Positions 50,252 to 61,082 of a DNA stretch of 64,000 nt are shown one piece after another (within the stretch, counting starts at the first letter, position 1; the number at the start of each line of letters is the position of its first letter). Position numbers and translations under genes: made by a program. Below the pieces are notes generated by a model, which was given only the letters and a program-made list of their open reading frames with translations, ran no database searches and was not told where the DNA came from. The DNA comes from WQXF01 sp031553615 (GTDB lineage: Bacteria > Bacillota > Clostridia > Christensenellales > Aristaeellaceae): contig JAVBLJ010000021.1 in the NCBI GenBank assembly GCA_031553615.1, positions 8,572-72,571 on the forward strand, in the 5' to 3' direction.

Positions 50252-51799
50252 TCAGCCAATCAGCAGGCTCTTGCCGGTCATCTCCGCGGGCTGCGGGATG
50301 TCCATCAGGCGCAGCATGGTGGGCACCAGGTCGCACAGGCGGCCATCGGCGGCCAGCTTGGCGCTGAGCCGAGCATCGTCCACCACGATGAGCGGCACCG
50401 GGTTGGTGGTGTGCGCGGTGAAGGGCTCGCCGGTGACTGGATCGACCATCTGATCGGCGTTGCCGTGGTCGGCGGTGATCAGCGCTCGGCCTCCCACGCT
50501 GCGAATAGCCTGGATGAGCGTGCCCACGCAGGCATCCACGGTGCGCACCGCCTGCATCGCCGCCGGGATGATGCCGGTGTGGCCCACCATGTCGCAATTG
50601 GCGAAATTGAGGATCATCACATCGAACTCGCCGCCGTAGATGCGCTTGCACGCCTCCTCGGTGACCTCGATGGCGCTCATCTCGGGCTTCACGTCGAAGG
50701 TGGCGATCTTGGGCGAATCGATGAGCACGCGCTCCTCACCCGGGTTGGCCAACTCCACGCCGCCATTGAAGAAGAAGGTGACGTGCGCATATTTCTGCGT
50801 CTCGGCGATGCGCAGCTGCTTGAGGCCCCGCTTGGAAAGGTACTCGCCCAGCGTGTTATCGAGCGTCTGCGGCTTGTTGACCACCTTTAGGCCGGTGAAG
50901 GTCTCGTCGTACTGGGTCATGGAGACGTACAGCACCTTGCGGAAGCCCTTCTGGAACGGGAAGCCGGTGAAATCCGGCTGGATGAACGGGCGGGTGAGCT
51001 GGCGCGCGCGGTCGGGCCGGAAGTTGAAGCAAATGACCGAATCACCCTCCTCGATGGTGCCGACGGGCTTGCCCCCGGCTTGTACCACCGTGGGCTTGAC
51101 GAACTCGTCGGTCTCGCCCTTGTCGTACGATTGCTGCACGGCCTGCGCGCCGCTCTGGGCGGTCAAGCCCTGGCCGTACACCATGGCGTCGTAGGCCTGC
51201 TGCACGCGCTCCCACATGTTGTCGCGGTCCATGGCCCAGAAGCGGCCCATCACCGTGGCGATTTGGCCCGCGCCAATCTCCCTGGTCTTGGTCTGCAGCT
51301 CCTCCACGAAGCCCAGGCCCGAGGAAGGCGGCACGTCGCGGCCATCGAGGAAGCAATGCACGTACACGCGCTCCACGCCCTGGCGCTTGGCCAGCTCCAA
51401 CAGCGCGTAGAGGTGGGTGTTGTGGCTATGCACGCCGCCATCGGACACCAAGCCCATCAGGTGCAGCGAGCGGCCGGGCTGCTTGGCGTTCTCCATGGCC
51501 TCCAGCAGCTCGGGCTTGGCGAAGAAATCGCCGTCGAGTATATCCTTGGTGATGCGGGTGAGCTCCTGGTACACGATGCGGCCCGCACCGATGTTCAGGT
51601 GGCCAACCTCGCTGTTGCCCATTTGCCCCTCGGGCAGGCCCACGTCCATGCCGCTAGCGCCCAGGGTGGTGTGCGGGTAGGTCTGGGTCAGCGCATCGAG
51701 GGTAGGCGTTCCGGCCATGGCGATAGCGTTGGAGGACGGATCGGGGTTCACGCCGAAGCCGTCCATAATGATCAGCGCTGTGATGGGTTTCGTTGCCAT
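50252..51799 (-). CDS. gpmI: 2,3-bisphosphoglycerate-independent phosphoglycerate mutase
   Basis: GpmI interconverts 3- and 2-phosphoglycerate using two manganese ions. The 515-residue alkaline-phosphatase-fold protein has LIIMDGFG (metal), the phosphorylated Ser63 in GQMGNSEVGH, HSHNTHLYALL, FLDGRDVPP, RPDRARQL, and the second metal block NFANCDMVGHTG and ADHGNADQM. It starts at ATG 51799, 22 bases after tpiA. Confidence 0.97.
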   Translation of the reverse strand: MATKPITALIIMDGFGVNPDPSSNAIAMAGTPTLDALTQTYPHTTLGASGMDVGLPEGQMGNSEVGHLNIGAGRIVYQELTRITKDILDGDFFAKPELLEAMENAKQPGRSLHLMGLVSDGGVHSHNTHLYALLELAKRQGVERVYVHCFLDGRDVPPSSGLGFVEELQTKTREIGAGQIATVMGRFWAMDRDNMWERVQQAYDAMVYGQGLTAQSGAQAVQQSYDKGETDEFVKPTVVQAGGKPVGTIEEGDSVICFNFRPDRARQLTRPFIQPDFTGFPFQKGFRKVLYVSMTQYDETFTGLKVVNKPQTLDNTLGEYLSKRGLKQLRIAETQKYAHVTFFFNGGVELANPGEERVLIDSPKIATFDVKPEMSAIEVTEEACKRIYGGEFDVMILNFANCDMVGHTGIIPAAMQAVRTVDACVGTLIQAIRSVGGRALITADHGNADQMVDPVTGEPFTAHTTNPVPLIVVDDARLSAKLAADGRLCDLVPTMLRLMDIPQPAEMTGKSLLIG

Positions 51800-51821
51800 A
51801 CGTGTTCTCCTTTTATGGGGA

Positions 51822-52574
51822 TTATCGATCGAAATGCACGACCTTCGAGAAATCCTCGGCCTTGAGCGATGCGCCGCCGATCAAGCCGCCGTCGATCTCG
51901 CTCTGGCGCATCAGCCCGCCCACGTTGGCCGGGTTCATGCTGCCGCCGTACTGGATGCGCACCGCGTCGGCCACACCGTCGCCATACAGGCCGCGAATCG
52001 CGTCCCGAATCACGCCAATGGTCTCGTTGGCCTGCTCGTCGGTGGCAACCAATCCGGTGCCGATGGCCCAGACTGGCTCGTACGCGATCACCACAGCGGC
52101 CACCTGCTCGCCGGATAGGCCGGTGAGCGCCGTAAGCGTCTGGTAGGCGACCAGGGTATCGGTGTAGCCTTCCTCGCGCTGCGATTTCATTTCGCCCACG
52201 CAGATGATGGGCACCAGCCCAGCTTTCACGGCAGCCAGCACCTTGCGGTTGACCGATTCATCGGTTTCGGCGAAGTATTGGCGGCGCTCGCTATGGCCGA
52301 TGATCACGTGGGTGCAACCCGCAGCCAGCAGCATCGCCGCCGAAAGCTCGCCGGTATACGCGCCGCTAGCCTGCCAATGCATGTTCTGCGCGCCCAGCTT
52401 CATCTGGGTGCCCTTGATGGCTTCGCTCACCGCGGCGAAGTTGACCGCCGGGGTGCACAGCACGACTTCGCACTTCGCGCCTTCGACCAGCGGCTTGAGC
52501 GCCTCGACCAACTCGCGGGCCTCGGCGGGGGTCTTGTTCATCTTCCAGTTCCCGGCAATAATGGGGGTTCTCAT
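51822..52574 (-). CDS. tpiA: Triosephosphate isomerase
   Basis: TpiA interconverts dihydroxyacetone phosphate and glyceraldehyde 3-phosphate. The 250-residue TIM barrel has all catalytic residues: Asn9 and Lys11 in GNWKMN, His94 in IIGHSERR and Glu166 in AYEPVWAIGTG. It also has the phosphate-binding YGGSMNPAN and LIGGASLK. It lies between pgk (101-base spacer with a hairpin) and gpmI. Confidence 0.97.
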   Translation of the reverse strand: MRTPIIAGNWKMNKTPAEARELVEALKPLVEGAKCEVVLCTPAVNFAAVSEAIKGTQMKLGAQNMHWQASGAYTGELSAAMLLAAGCTHVIIGHSERRQYFAETDESVNRKVLAAVKAGLVPIICVGEMKSQREEGYTDTLVAYQTLTALTGLSGEQVAAVVIAYEPVWAIGTGLVATDEQANETIGVIRDAIRGLYGDGVADAVRIQYGGSMNPANVGGLMRQSEIDGGLIGGASLKAEDFSKVVHFDR

Positions 52575-52641
52575 GTTTTTTCACTCCTGTTAGTTTTGAA
52601 GTTTTGGGCGTGTAAAGGTTTTTCGCATAAACATGGAAGAA

Positions 52642-52662
52642 GGGCAGGCACTGTGCCTGCCC
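52642..52662 (-). terminator. Hairpin in the pgk-tpiA spacer
   Basis: GGGCAGGC and GCCTGCCC form a perfect 8-bp stem with a five-base loop about 20 bases after pgk, followed on minus by TTCTTCC. It is probably a partial terminator or a stability element separating pgk from tpiA expression. Confidence 0.45.
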
Positions 52663-52675
52663 CCTGCTCGATGCA

Positions 52676-53860
52676 CTATTTGTCGTTGAGGGCGGCCACG
52701 CCGGGCAACTCAATGCCCTCCAGGAATTCCAGCGAAGCGCCGCCGCCGGTGGAGACATGGGTGATCTTCTTGGCGAAGCCCATCTGCTCCACGGCCGCCG
52801 CGGAATCGCCGCCGCCCACGATGGTGGTGCCGTCGCACTCGGCCATGGCGCGCGCGATGGCGCGGGTGCCCTCGGCGAAGTTATCGAATTCGAACACGCC
52901 CATGGGGCCGTTCCAGATCACGGTCTTGGCACGGGCCACTTCGGCGGAGAAAATCACCTGGGTCTTGGGGCCGATGTCCATCCCCTCGAATCCATCGGGG
53001 ATATCCTGGGAATGGACGGTGATGCGTAGCGTGTCGTTGTCGAAGGTGTTGCCTGCCTCGTTGTCCATGGGCAGCAGCAGGCGCACGCCGCGTTTGGCGG
53101 CCTTGGCCATAAGCTCCTTGGCAAGATCGACCTTATCGGCCTCCAGCAGCGAGTTGCCGATGCGTCCGCCCAGCGCCTTCTGGAAGGTGTAGGCCATGCC
53201 GCCGCCGATGATGAGCACATCGACCTTCTCCAGCAGGTTGTTGATGACGCCGATCTTGTCGCTGACCTTCGCGCCGCCCAGGATAGCCACAAACGGGCGC
53301 TCCGGGTTCTCCAGCGCCTTGCCCATGATTTCCAGCTCCTTCTGGATCAGGTAGCCGGCCACGGCAGGCAGATAGTGAGCCACGCCCTCGGTGGAGGCAT
53401 GGGCGCGGTGCGCGGTACCGAACGCATCGTTTACGTAAATCTCAGCCATGTCGGCCAGCGCCTTGGCAAAGGCGGGGTCGTTGGCTTCCTCTTCCTTGTG
53501 GAAGCGGAGGTTTTCCAGCAGCATCACGTCGCCATCCTTCAGGGCGGCGGAGAGCTCCTTGGCCGAGGGGCCGATCACGTCGGCGGCCAGCTTCACTTCC
53601 TTATGAAGCAGCTGGGCCAAGCGCTCGGCCACCGGCGCCAGCGAATACTTCGCGTTGAACTCGCCCTTCGGGCGGCCCAAATGCGAGCACAGGATCACGC
53701 GGGCACCCTTTTTGATGAGGTATTCGATGGTGGGCAGCGCACCGACGATGCGGTTTTCATCGGTAATATACTTGTCCGCATCCAAGGGCACGTTAAAGTC
53801 GCAACGAACCAATACCTTCTTACCGGATACCACGACATCTTCGATCGTCTTCTTGGCCAT
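52676..53860 (-). CDS. pgk: Phosphoglycerate kinase
   Basis: Pgk makes ATP from 1,3-bisphosphoglycerate. The 394-residue protein has KKVLVRCDFNVPLD, the substrate-binding HLGRPKGE, LLENLRFHKEEE, VNDAFGTAHRAHAS, FVAILGGAKVSDKI and the ATP-binding WNGPMGVFE and GGGDSAAAVE. ATG 53858-53860 follows AAGGAG by eight bases. It is the first gene of a pgk-tpiA-gpmI unit; gap is not in the window. Confidence 0.97.
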   Translation of the reverse strand: MAKKTIEDVVVSGKKVLVRCDFNVPLDADKYITDENRIVGALPTIEYLIKKGARVILCSHLGRPKGEFNAKYSLAPVAERLAQLLHKEVKLAADVIGPSAKELSAALKDGDVMLLENLRFHKEEEANDPAFAKALADMAEIYVNDAFGTAHRAHASTEGVAHYLPAVAGYLIQKELEIMGKALENPERPFVAILGGAKVSDKIGVINNLLEKVDVLIIGGGMAYTFQKALGGRIGNSLLEADKVDLAKELMAKAAKRGVRLLLPMDNEAGNTFDNDTLRITVHSQDIPDGFEGMDIGPKTQVIFSAEVARAKTVIWNGPMGVFEFDNFAEGTRAIARAMAECDGTTIVGGGDSAAAVEQMGFAKKITHVSTGGGASLEFLEGIELPGVAALNDK

Positions 53861-53996
53861 GGTGCACTCTCCTTCATGCTGTACAATAACATTCGGTATC
53901 TGAAGCGGTAATGCGCAGCAATTGCGGCGCAACCGCGGCCATGCGCGCATCTTCCCGGGAAGCGGCGGCATAAAAATGCACCGCATACCTTGTAAC

Positions 53997-54025
53997 AGGA
54001 TACCACGGCGCGTTCGTTTTGACAA
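53997..54025 (-). promoter_or_regulatory. Promoter for the pgk-tpiA-gpmI unit
   Basis: TTGTCA (54020-54025), 17-base spacer and TATCCT (53997-54002) on minus. The leader is about 130 bases with no recognised element. Confidence 0.6.
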
Positions 54026-54091
54026 GGCCGGAATCGCTTCCGCCTGAAAGCTTGTTAAAATTTTTGCAAACTTTCCAGCGTCCGCCGGAGC

Positions 54092-54337
54092 TCATAGCGC
54101 CGTCAACACGATCGTCATCACCGCGCCAGGCACGCCCAGCACACCGGAAACCGCCAGCGTCACCAGGTTGACCGACACGTTGGCCCACACTGCCTGCGCC
54201 GCAAACAGCGCGGCGATGCCCAGCCCGGCATGGAGCAGTCTGCGCCATCCCTTGCCGCCGATCAGCGCGCGGCCCGCCACGAACATCACCATCATGAGCA
54301 CCGCCAAAATGGCCACCCATTCCCAAGAAACCAGCAT
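54092..54337 (-). CDS. BofA-like small membrane protein
   Basis: An 81-residue protein with three hydrophobic segments. Its end (VNLVTLAVSGVLGVPGAVMTIVL) matches the conserved N-x-x-T...LG-x-PG pattern of the pro-sigma-K processing inhibitor BofA, which restrains the SpoIVFB protease in the mother cell. It could be a BofA orthologue or a related small protein. ATG 54335-54337 is six bases after GGAGGGG. It stands alone upstream of the pgk promoter. Confidence 0.65.
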   Translation of the reverse strand: MLVSWEWVAILAVLMMVMFVAGRALIGGKGWRRLLHAGLGIAALFAAQAVWANVSVNLVTLAVSGVLGVPGAVMTIVLTAL

Positions 54338-54500
54338 CGCGCTCCCCTCCCGCTTGAGGGTATGCATGAGGGGAAAGCGGTATGCGTCCTCGCAAAGCGA
54401 TCGGAAGGCCGCATGCGTCAGTCCCCTACAGAAACTGGATTTTCACGCCGTGCTGTGATACCATAGGAGCATCACCGTGCCGATAATCGTTTGCCGGCAG

Positions 54501-54560
54501 ATGGAATGCTTCCTAAAAAGAAGGAATGCTTCCTCAAAAGATGAAATGCTTCCTCAAAAC
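54501..54560. repeat. Three perfect-register 20-bp direct repeats, each with a palindromic core
   Basis: Units at 54501, 54521 and 54541 share GGAATGCTTCCTCAAAAG with one or two changes. Each contains GGAA-TGC-TTCC. They lie 54 bases upstream of the UbiA-family gene. The 20-base spacing (about two helical turns) would align bound proteins on one face. Confidence 0.75.
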
Positions 54561-54613
54561 CCGGCCTGCAAGGCCCGGTATGCGAAGCCCGATACAAAAA
54601 AGGATGATCCAGT

Positions 54614-55504
54614 ATGAACGATCACACCCAGCCCACAAACATGCTGCACGAGGCGGTTCGCCTGATGCGCCCGCGCCATTACCTCAAAAATCTGCTGGTA
54701 CTGCTGCCCCTCTTCTTCTCCGGCAACCTGTTTCAAGGCGCGGTTGTGCTGCGCTGCGCGCTGGGTTTTGCGGCTTTCTGCCTGCTCTCCTCGGCCATCT
54801 ACGCGTTCAACGATCTGCGCGATGCGGATTCGGATCGCTTGCACCCGGTCAAGCGGCTGCGTCCCATCGCGGCGGGCACGGTCTCGCCTGAGGCGGCGCG
54901 CGTGCTCATCGGCGTGCTGCTTCTGCTCGCGGGGCTATGCGCCGCGCTGGCGGGCAGCTTTTCCGGCCCGGCATGGCTGGCTCTGGCCACCTACCTGGCG
55001 CTCAACATCGGGTACAGCTGCGGGCTAAAGGCGGTGCCCATCGTCGATGTGGCGATCCTGGTATGCGGCTTCCTGCTGCGCGTGCTGTACGGCGGCGCGG
55101 TGATCGGCGTGCCGGTTTCCAGCTGGCTGTATCTCACTGTCACGGCGCTCTCGTTTTATCTTTGCCTGGGCAAGCGGCGCAATGAGCTGGCGCAGGATGG
55201 CACTGAACGGCGCGAGGTGCTCAAGCACTACACCGCCGCCTTTTTGGATAAGAACATGCACATGTTCCTGCCGCTGACCATCGCGTTCTATGCGCTCTGG
55301 TGCGTCGACCCGGCCACGGTGGCACTGCACGGCACGAGCGCGCTGGTGTGGACGGTACCGCTGGTAATCCTCCTTTGTATGCGCTACAGCTACGACGTGG
55401 AGCGCGCGGTCTACGGCGATCCCGTGGACGTGGTGCTCCACGACCGGGTGCTGCTCTGCCTGCTGGCAGGATACGCCGCGCTCGTGTTCGCAATGGTGTA
55501 TTAA
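54614..55504 (+). CDS. UbiA-superfamily prenyltransferase (DPPR synthase-like)
   Basis: A 296-residue polytopic membrane enzyme that attaches a polyprenyl chain to its acceptor. The first Mg-diphosphate motif is N66-D67-x2-D70-x3-D74 in FNDLRDADSDRLHPVKRLRPIAAG. This form (SDR-HP-KR-RPI) is typical of decaprenyl-phosphate phosphoribose synthase relatives rather than menaquinone enzymes. The second region is LGKRRNELAQDG. It may supply a lipid-linked pentose phosphate for envelope glycans, possibly with the GT-C protein at 48761. The start is ATG 54614 after AGGATG; it is preceded by three 20-bp repeats. Confidence 0.87.
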   Translation: MNDHTQPTNMLHEAVRLMRPRHYLKNLLVLLPLFFSGNLFQGAVVLRCALGFAAFCLLSSAIYAFNDLRDADSDRLHPVKRLRPIAAGTVSPEAARVLIGVLLLLAGLCAALAGSFSGPAWLALATYLALNIGYSCGLKAVPIVDVAILVCGFLLRVLYGGAVIGVPVSSWLYLTVTALSFYLCLGKRRNELAQDGTERREVLKHYTAAFLDKNMHMFLPLTIAFYALWCVDPATVALHGTSALVWTVPLVILLCMRYSYDVERAVYGDPVDVVLHDRVLLCLLAGYAALVFAMVY

Positions 55505-55518
55505 TAATGTATACAAAA

Positions 55519-55554
55519 CAGGCTGCGCGTCGTTTTGCTACGGCGCGCAGCCTG
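55519..55554. terminator. Bidirectional terminator
   Basis: CAGGCTGCGCG (55519-55529) and CGCGCAGCCTG (55544-55554) are perfect 11-bp complements between convergent genes; TTTT follows on minus. Confidence 0.85.
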
Positions 55555-55569
55555 TTGCATCTCATTGTT

Positions 55570-56289
55570 TTACTTCGTTAGGGTGGTGACCAGTGTCTCC
55601 AGCGCCGCGTCGAGGGAATCGATCTCCGCCGTGGGGGCCGTTTCGGAGACGGTGAGCAACGTCGTGCCGCTGATCACGAACACCTGGCGCAGTGTCAGGG
55701 TCGTCTCGTTGGCCACGTAGGTTCCTTCCAGAATGCCCACTTCGCGGCCCTGCATGTCCACCGCCGTGAGCGGGGTGGTCAGGGTCCATTCGGGCAGCAT
55801 GGCCTTGTACTGGGCATCGAACGTGGTCCCGAGCGGCATCAAATCCGCCACCGTCGCCGCCACGCCCATTTCCTGCGAAATCACGTTCATGTTGGCGTTA
55901 AAAGCGCCCTTCTTCATTTCGAGCGGATAGAGAATCACCATGGGCATCGTCTTGGTTTGCGCCGCCGATGTGCTCATCAGCGCATCCCACGTGCCGTTCG
56001 CGATGCCCTCCTCCGAGATCGCATCCACGTTCGTGCTGTCGATCGTTTGCCAGCCCTCGGGGGTTGCGAAGCTGTAGCCTCCAGTCGGGTTGGTGTAGTC
56101 CGGCGCAATGAGGGGCTGATCCACGGCGGTATCAGCGACCTCGGTTAGCTCGGCCACGGTGGTGTCGTCGGACTTGGAGAGCTCGGTCACGATAGCGCTG
56201 CTGGCATTGGCGGTGTACGGGGCAACGGTGGTTGCGCCCATGAGGCCGAACGCGAGCATCAGCGCAAGAAAAACGGAGTAAATCTGCAT
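55570..56289 (-). CDS. Exported protein, PsbP/DcrB-like fold suspected
   Basis: A 239-residue exported protein with a signal peptide (YSVFLALMLAFGLMGA, cleavage near TANASS). A Thr/Asp/Glu-rich spacer leads to a globular domain opening GGYSFATPEGWQTID and ending TLTLRQVFVISGTTLLTVSETAP. The pattern of a 'sensible' F-x-P-x-GW start and late VF-x-S-T strands resembles the DcrB/PsbP fold, common in lipoproteins and surface proteins. No activity is assigned. ATG 56289 follows GGAGGAAA. Confidence 0.7.
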   Translation of the reverse strand: MQIYSVFLALMLAFGLMGATTVAPYTANASSAIVTELSKSDDTTVAELTEVADTAVDQPLIAPDYTNPTGGYSFATPEGWQTIDSTNVDAISEEGIANGTWDALMSTSAAQTKTMPMVILYPLEMKKGAFNANMNVISQEMGVAATVADLMPLGTTFDAQYKAMLPEWTLTTPLTAVDMQGREVGILEGTYVANETTLTLRQVFVISGTTLLTVSETAPTAEIDSLDAALETLVTTLTK

Positions 56290-56354
56290 GTTGGGGTTTC
56301 CTCCTTCTTACCTTCCAAATAGTTGTGGAATCGTTGCAAATCGTTCTGAGGCAT

Positions 56355-56393
56355 AAAAAACACCTCAGTCCCAGTATAACACAGGGACGGAGG
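56355..56393 (-). terminator. Terminator of the ATP synthase operon
   Basis: On minus, CCTCCGTCCC pairs with GGGACTGAGG (one mismatch) around an 11-base loop and is followed by TGTTTTTT. It lies about 55 bases after atpC. Confidence 0.75.
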
Positions 56394-56446
56394 CAAGAAA
56401 AGCTTTCGTCGGAATTTTGCTATTTACAATCGCCCCGGTGGCTCGG

Positions 56447-56860
56447 TCACGATTGTCCGTTGCGATTGGATACCCGCAGGCGCACCATGGCGCGGGCCAG
56501 CATGGAGCGGGCGATGAAGTATTCGTGCATGCTCTTCTGCTGGCGAATTTTTTCCTCGGCTAGCTGGCGATCGCGCTCGGCGCGCGCCCGGTCGATCTCC
56601 TCCGGCCATTCCACGGTCTGCATCAGCAGCAGCACCTGATCCTGCATGATGGTGGCAAAACCATCGGACGCGGCGGCCTCGCGCCATTTGCCGTTGCGCA
56701 AAATGCGGATGCCGCCCTCGCGCATGGAGACCACCATGGGCGAATGCCCGGCCATCACGCCGACCTCGCCGTCCGGGGCCAGAAAGACCACCATCTCCAC
56801 CGCCTCGTCGAAGAAGCTGCGCTCCGGTGTAAGGATTTGCAAGCGAAAGGTCGCGGCCAT
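56447..56860 (-). CDS. atpC: F1Fo ATP synthase epsilon subunit
   Basis: Epsilon is part of the rotor and regulates ATP hydrolysis. The 137-residue protein has the N-terminal beta-sandwich (FRLQILTPERSFFDEAVEMVVFLAPDGEVGVMAGHSP) and a C-terminal two-helix domain rich in Arg (DRARAERDRQLAEEKIRQQ, ARAMVRLRV). ATG 56858-56860 begins one base after the atpD stop. It is the last gene of the operon. Confidence 0.95.
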   Translation of the reverse strand: MAATFRLQILTPERSFFDEAVEMVVFLAPDGEVGVMAGHSPMVVSMREGGIRILRNGKWREAAASDGFATIMQDQVLLLMQTVEWPEEIDRARAERDRQLAEEKIRQQKSMHEYFIARSMLARAMVRLRVSNRNGQS

Positions 56861-56861
56861 G

Positions 56862-58253
56862 CTACGCCTCCATTCCCCGTGCGGCTGCGCGCACATCCTC
56901 CAACCCGCCGGCCATAAAGAACGCCGCCTCAGGCAGGTTGTCGACCTCGCCATCGAGTATAGCCTTGAAGGAGGCGATGGTCTCCTCCACCTTCACATAT
57001 TTGCCCGGGATGCCGGTGAACACCTCGGCCACGAACATGGGCTGGGATAGGAAGCGCTGGATGCGCCGCGCGCGGTGCACCGTCAGCCGGTCCTCCTCGG
57101 AAAGTTCGTCCATGCCCAGTATGGCTATGATATCCTGCAGCTCGCGATAACGCTGCAGCGCTTCCTGCACGCGCAGGGCCACCGTGTAGTGCTCCTGCCC
57201 CACGATGGCGGGATCAAGAATGCGGCTACCCGAATCCAGCGGCGAAACCGCCGGGTAGATGCCCAGCTCGGCCACCTGGCGCGAAAGCACGGTGGTGGCG
57301 TCCAGGTGGCTGAAGATCGCTGCCGGGGCCGGGTCGGTCAGGTCGTCGGCGGGCACGTAGATGGCCTGCACCGAGGTGATCGAGCCGTTGCTGGTGGAAG
57401 CGATGCGCTCCTCCAGCGCGCCGACCTCATTGGCCAGCGTGGGCTGGTAGCCCACCGCCGAGGGCATGCGGCCCAGCAGCGCCGAAACCTCGGAGCCCGC
57501 CTGGATGTAGCGGAAGATGTTGTCGATGAACAGCAGCACGTTCTGCTTCTTCACGTCGCGGAAATATTCGGCCAGGGTCAGGCCGGTCATGGCCACGCGC
57601 ATGCGCGCTCCCGGCGGCTCGTTCATCTGCCCGAAAACCAGCGCAGTCTTTTCGATTACGCCGGATTCGTTCATCTCGGTCAGCAAATCGTTGCCCTCGC
57701 GGCTGCGTTCGCCCACACCGGTGAACACCGAATAGCCGCCGTGTTCGGTGGCGATGTTGTGGATCAGCTCGAGTATGAGCACCGTTTTACCCACGCCCGC
57801 GCCGCCAAACAGGCCGATCTTGCCGCCATGCGCGTAGGGCGCGAGCAGGTCGATCACCTTGATGCCGGTCTCGAAAACCGTGGTGACCGGTCTCTGCTCC
57901 GCAAAGGTAGGCGCGGGGCGATGGATGGGATGATGCTCGTCGGTGGGAATCTCTCCCTTGCCGTCGATGGCGCGGCCCAGCACGTCGATGGCGCGGCCCA
58001 GGGTCTGCATGCCCACCGGGGCCATGATGGGCGCACCGGTATCGACCGCGTCCAAATCGCGGCTGAGTCCCTCGGTGGCCTCAAGCGCCACGCAACGCAC
58101 CGTGTCGCCCAGGTGCTGGGTCACCTCGGCGGCCACACGGCGGCCATCCTTGGGCATTTCGATATAGATCAGGTTGTGAATCGGCGGCATATGGCCCGCC
58201 GGAAACCTCACGTCCAGCACAGGGCCGATGACGCGCGTTACTTTGCCTTGCAT
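56862..58253 (-). CDS. atpD: F1Fo ATP synthase beta subunit
   Basis: Beta carries the catalytic nucleotide sites. The 463-residue protein has Walker A GGAGVGKT (150-157), the catalytic Glu-Arg block VGERSREGNDL, Walker B LLFIDNIFR, and SALLGRMPSAVGYQPTLANEVGALEERI. ATG 58251-58253 follows AAGGAG by six bases; a longer in-frame start overlaps atpG and is not credible. Length and motifs are standard, so the catalytic head itself is normal. Confidence 0.97.
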   Translation of the reverse strand: MQGKVTRVIGPVLDVRFPAGHMPPIHNLIYIEMPKDGRRVAAEVTQHLGDTVRCVALEATEGLSRDLDAVDTGAPIMAPVGMQTLGRAIDVLGRAIDGKGEIPTDEHHPIHRPAPTFAEQRPVTTVFETGIKVIDLLAPYAHGGKIGLFGGAGVGKTVLILELIHNIATEHGGYSVFTGVGERSREGNDLLTEMNESGVIEKTALVFGQMNEPPGARMRVAMTGLTLAEYFRDVKKQNVLLFIDNIFRYIQAGSEVSALLGRMPSAVGYQPTLANEVGALEERIASTSNGSITSVQAIYVPADDLTDPAPAAIFSHLDATTVLSRQVAELGIYPAVSPLDSGSRILDPAIVGQEHYTVALRVQEALQRYRELQDIIAILGMDELSEEDRLTVHRARRIQRFLSQPMFVAEVFTGIPGKYVKVEETIASFKAILDGEVDNLPEAAFFMAGGLEDVRAAARGMEA

Positions 58254-58317
58254 GCTGATCTCCTTTTCTGCTAGGGTTCCAGCTCCACTCCAGTGCTGAT
58301 GGAGCCATTCGATGTCC

Positions 58318-59183
58318 TCAAACCGAGTTCGCCCCGGCAATGATCTCGTTCAGCTCCTGCGTGATGTCGCTCTGGCGCGCCCGGTTCAAATCCAGCCGCA
58401 GGCGGCCCAGCATCTCGTCCGCATTGCGGGTGGAGGAATCCATGGCCGTCATGCGCGCGCAATGCTCGCTGGCATAGGCCTGCACGCAGGCCGTGTACGC
58501 AAGACCGATCAGGTACTGCGGTACCAGCTTTTGCAGCACCTCGGCCTCGGAGGGATGGTACTTCAGCTCGGCGGTCTGCTCGTGCAGCGTCTCCGCGTCG
58601 GCGAAATCCTCGGCCACGATGGGCAGCAGGCGCATCACCGTGGGCTCTAGCGAGGTGGTGGAGTGCATGTGGGTATAGACCACGTACACCTCGTCGAGCT
58701 GGCCCTGCTCGTACAGATCGCAAAGCTCCATGGTAATCTCTCTCGCACTGGCCAGCATGGGGTTCTGGCTCATGTGCAGGTACTGCACGTCGGGCTGCAT
58801 GCCCAGGCGATAGAAGTAGGCCGCCGCCGTCTGCCCAATGGTGAATATGAAGCTCTGCGCGTGCTGCGCCGCCTCGATGGTGCCGCGCGCCAAGCGGAGC
58901 ACATCCTCGTTGTACGCGCCGCACATGCCCTTATCGCCGGAAATAACGAGGTAGGCCACGCTCTTGACGGTGCGCGGCTGGAAATACGGATGCTCCAGCT
59001 GCGCGTGGCTGTTCTCAATAATGAAGCGGATATCGGAGCGCACGCGGCGGAAATATTCGCGGTTGCGCTCGTGCATGCGCAGCGCCTTCTGCATCTTCGC
59101 GGAGGAAATAAGGTACATGGCACGCGTAATCTTGCGCGTATCTGAAACGACGCGCAGGCGGTGTCGAAGCTCCGGAATGGCGC

Positions 59184-59187
<4 letters not shown>
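58318..59187 (-). CDS. atpG: F1Fo ATP synthase gamma subunit
   Basis: Gamma is the central rotating shaft. The 289-residue protein has the long N-terminal helix (AIPELRHRLRVVSDTRKITRAMYLISSAKMQKA), the conserved VISGDKGMCGAYN, and the C-terminal helix (RMTAMDSSTRNADEMLGRLRLDLNRARQSDITQELNEIIAGA). ATG 59187 overlaps the upstream alpha-subunit stop as ATGA. Normal for the family. Confidence 0.95.

Positions 59188-61078
<1,891 letters not shown>

Positions 61079-61082
<4 letters not shown>

Noticed and set aside
54501..54560. 20-bp repeats considered as a mini-CRISPR
   Set aside because: There are no spacers between units and no cas genes nearby.
56370..56385. TATACT as a -10 for the exported protein gene at 55570
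   Set aside because: It lies within the loop of the atp terminator and has no -35 at a suitable distance.
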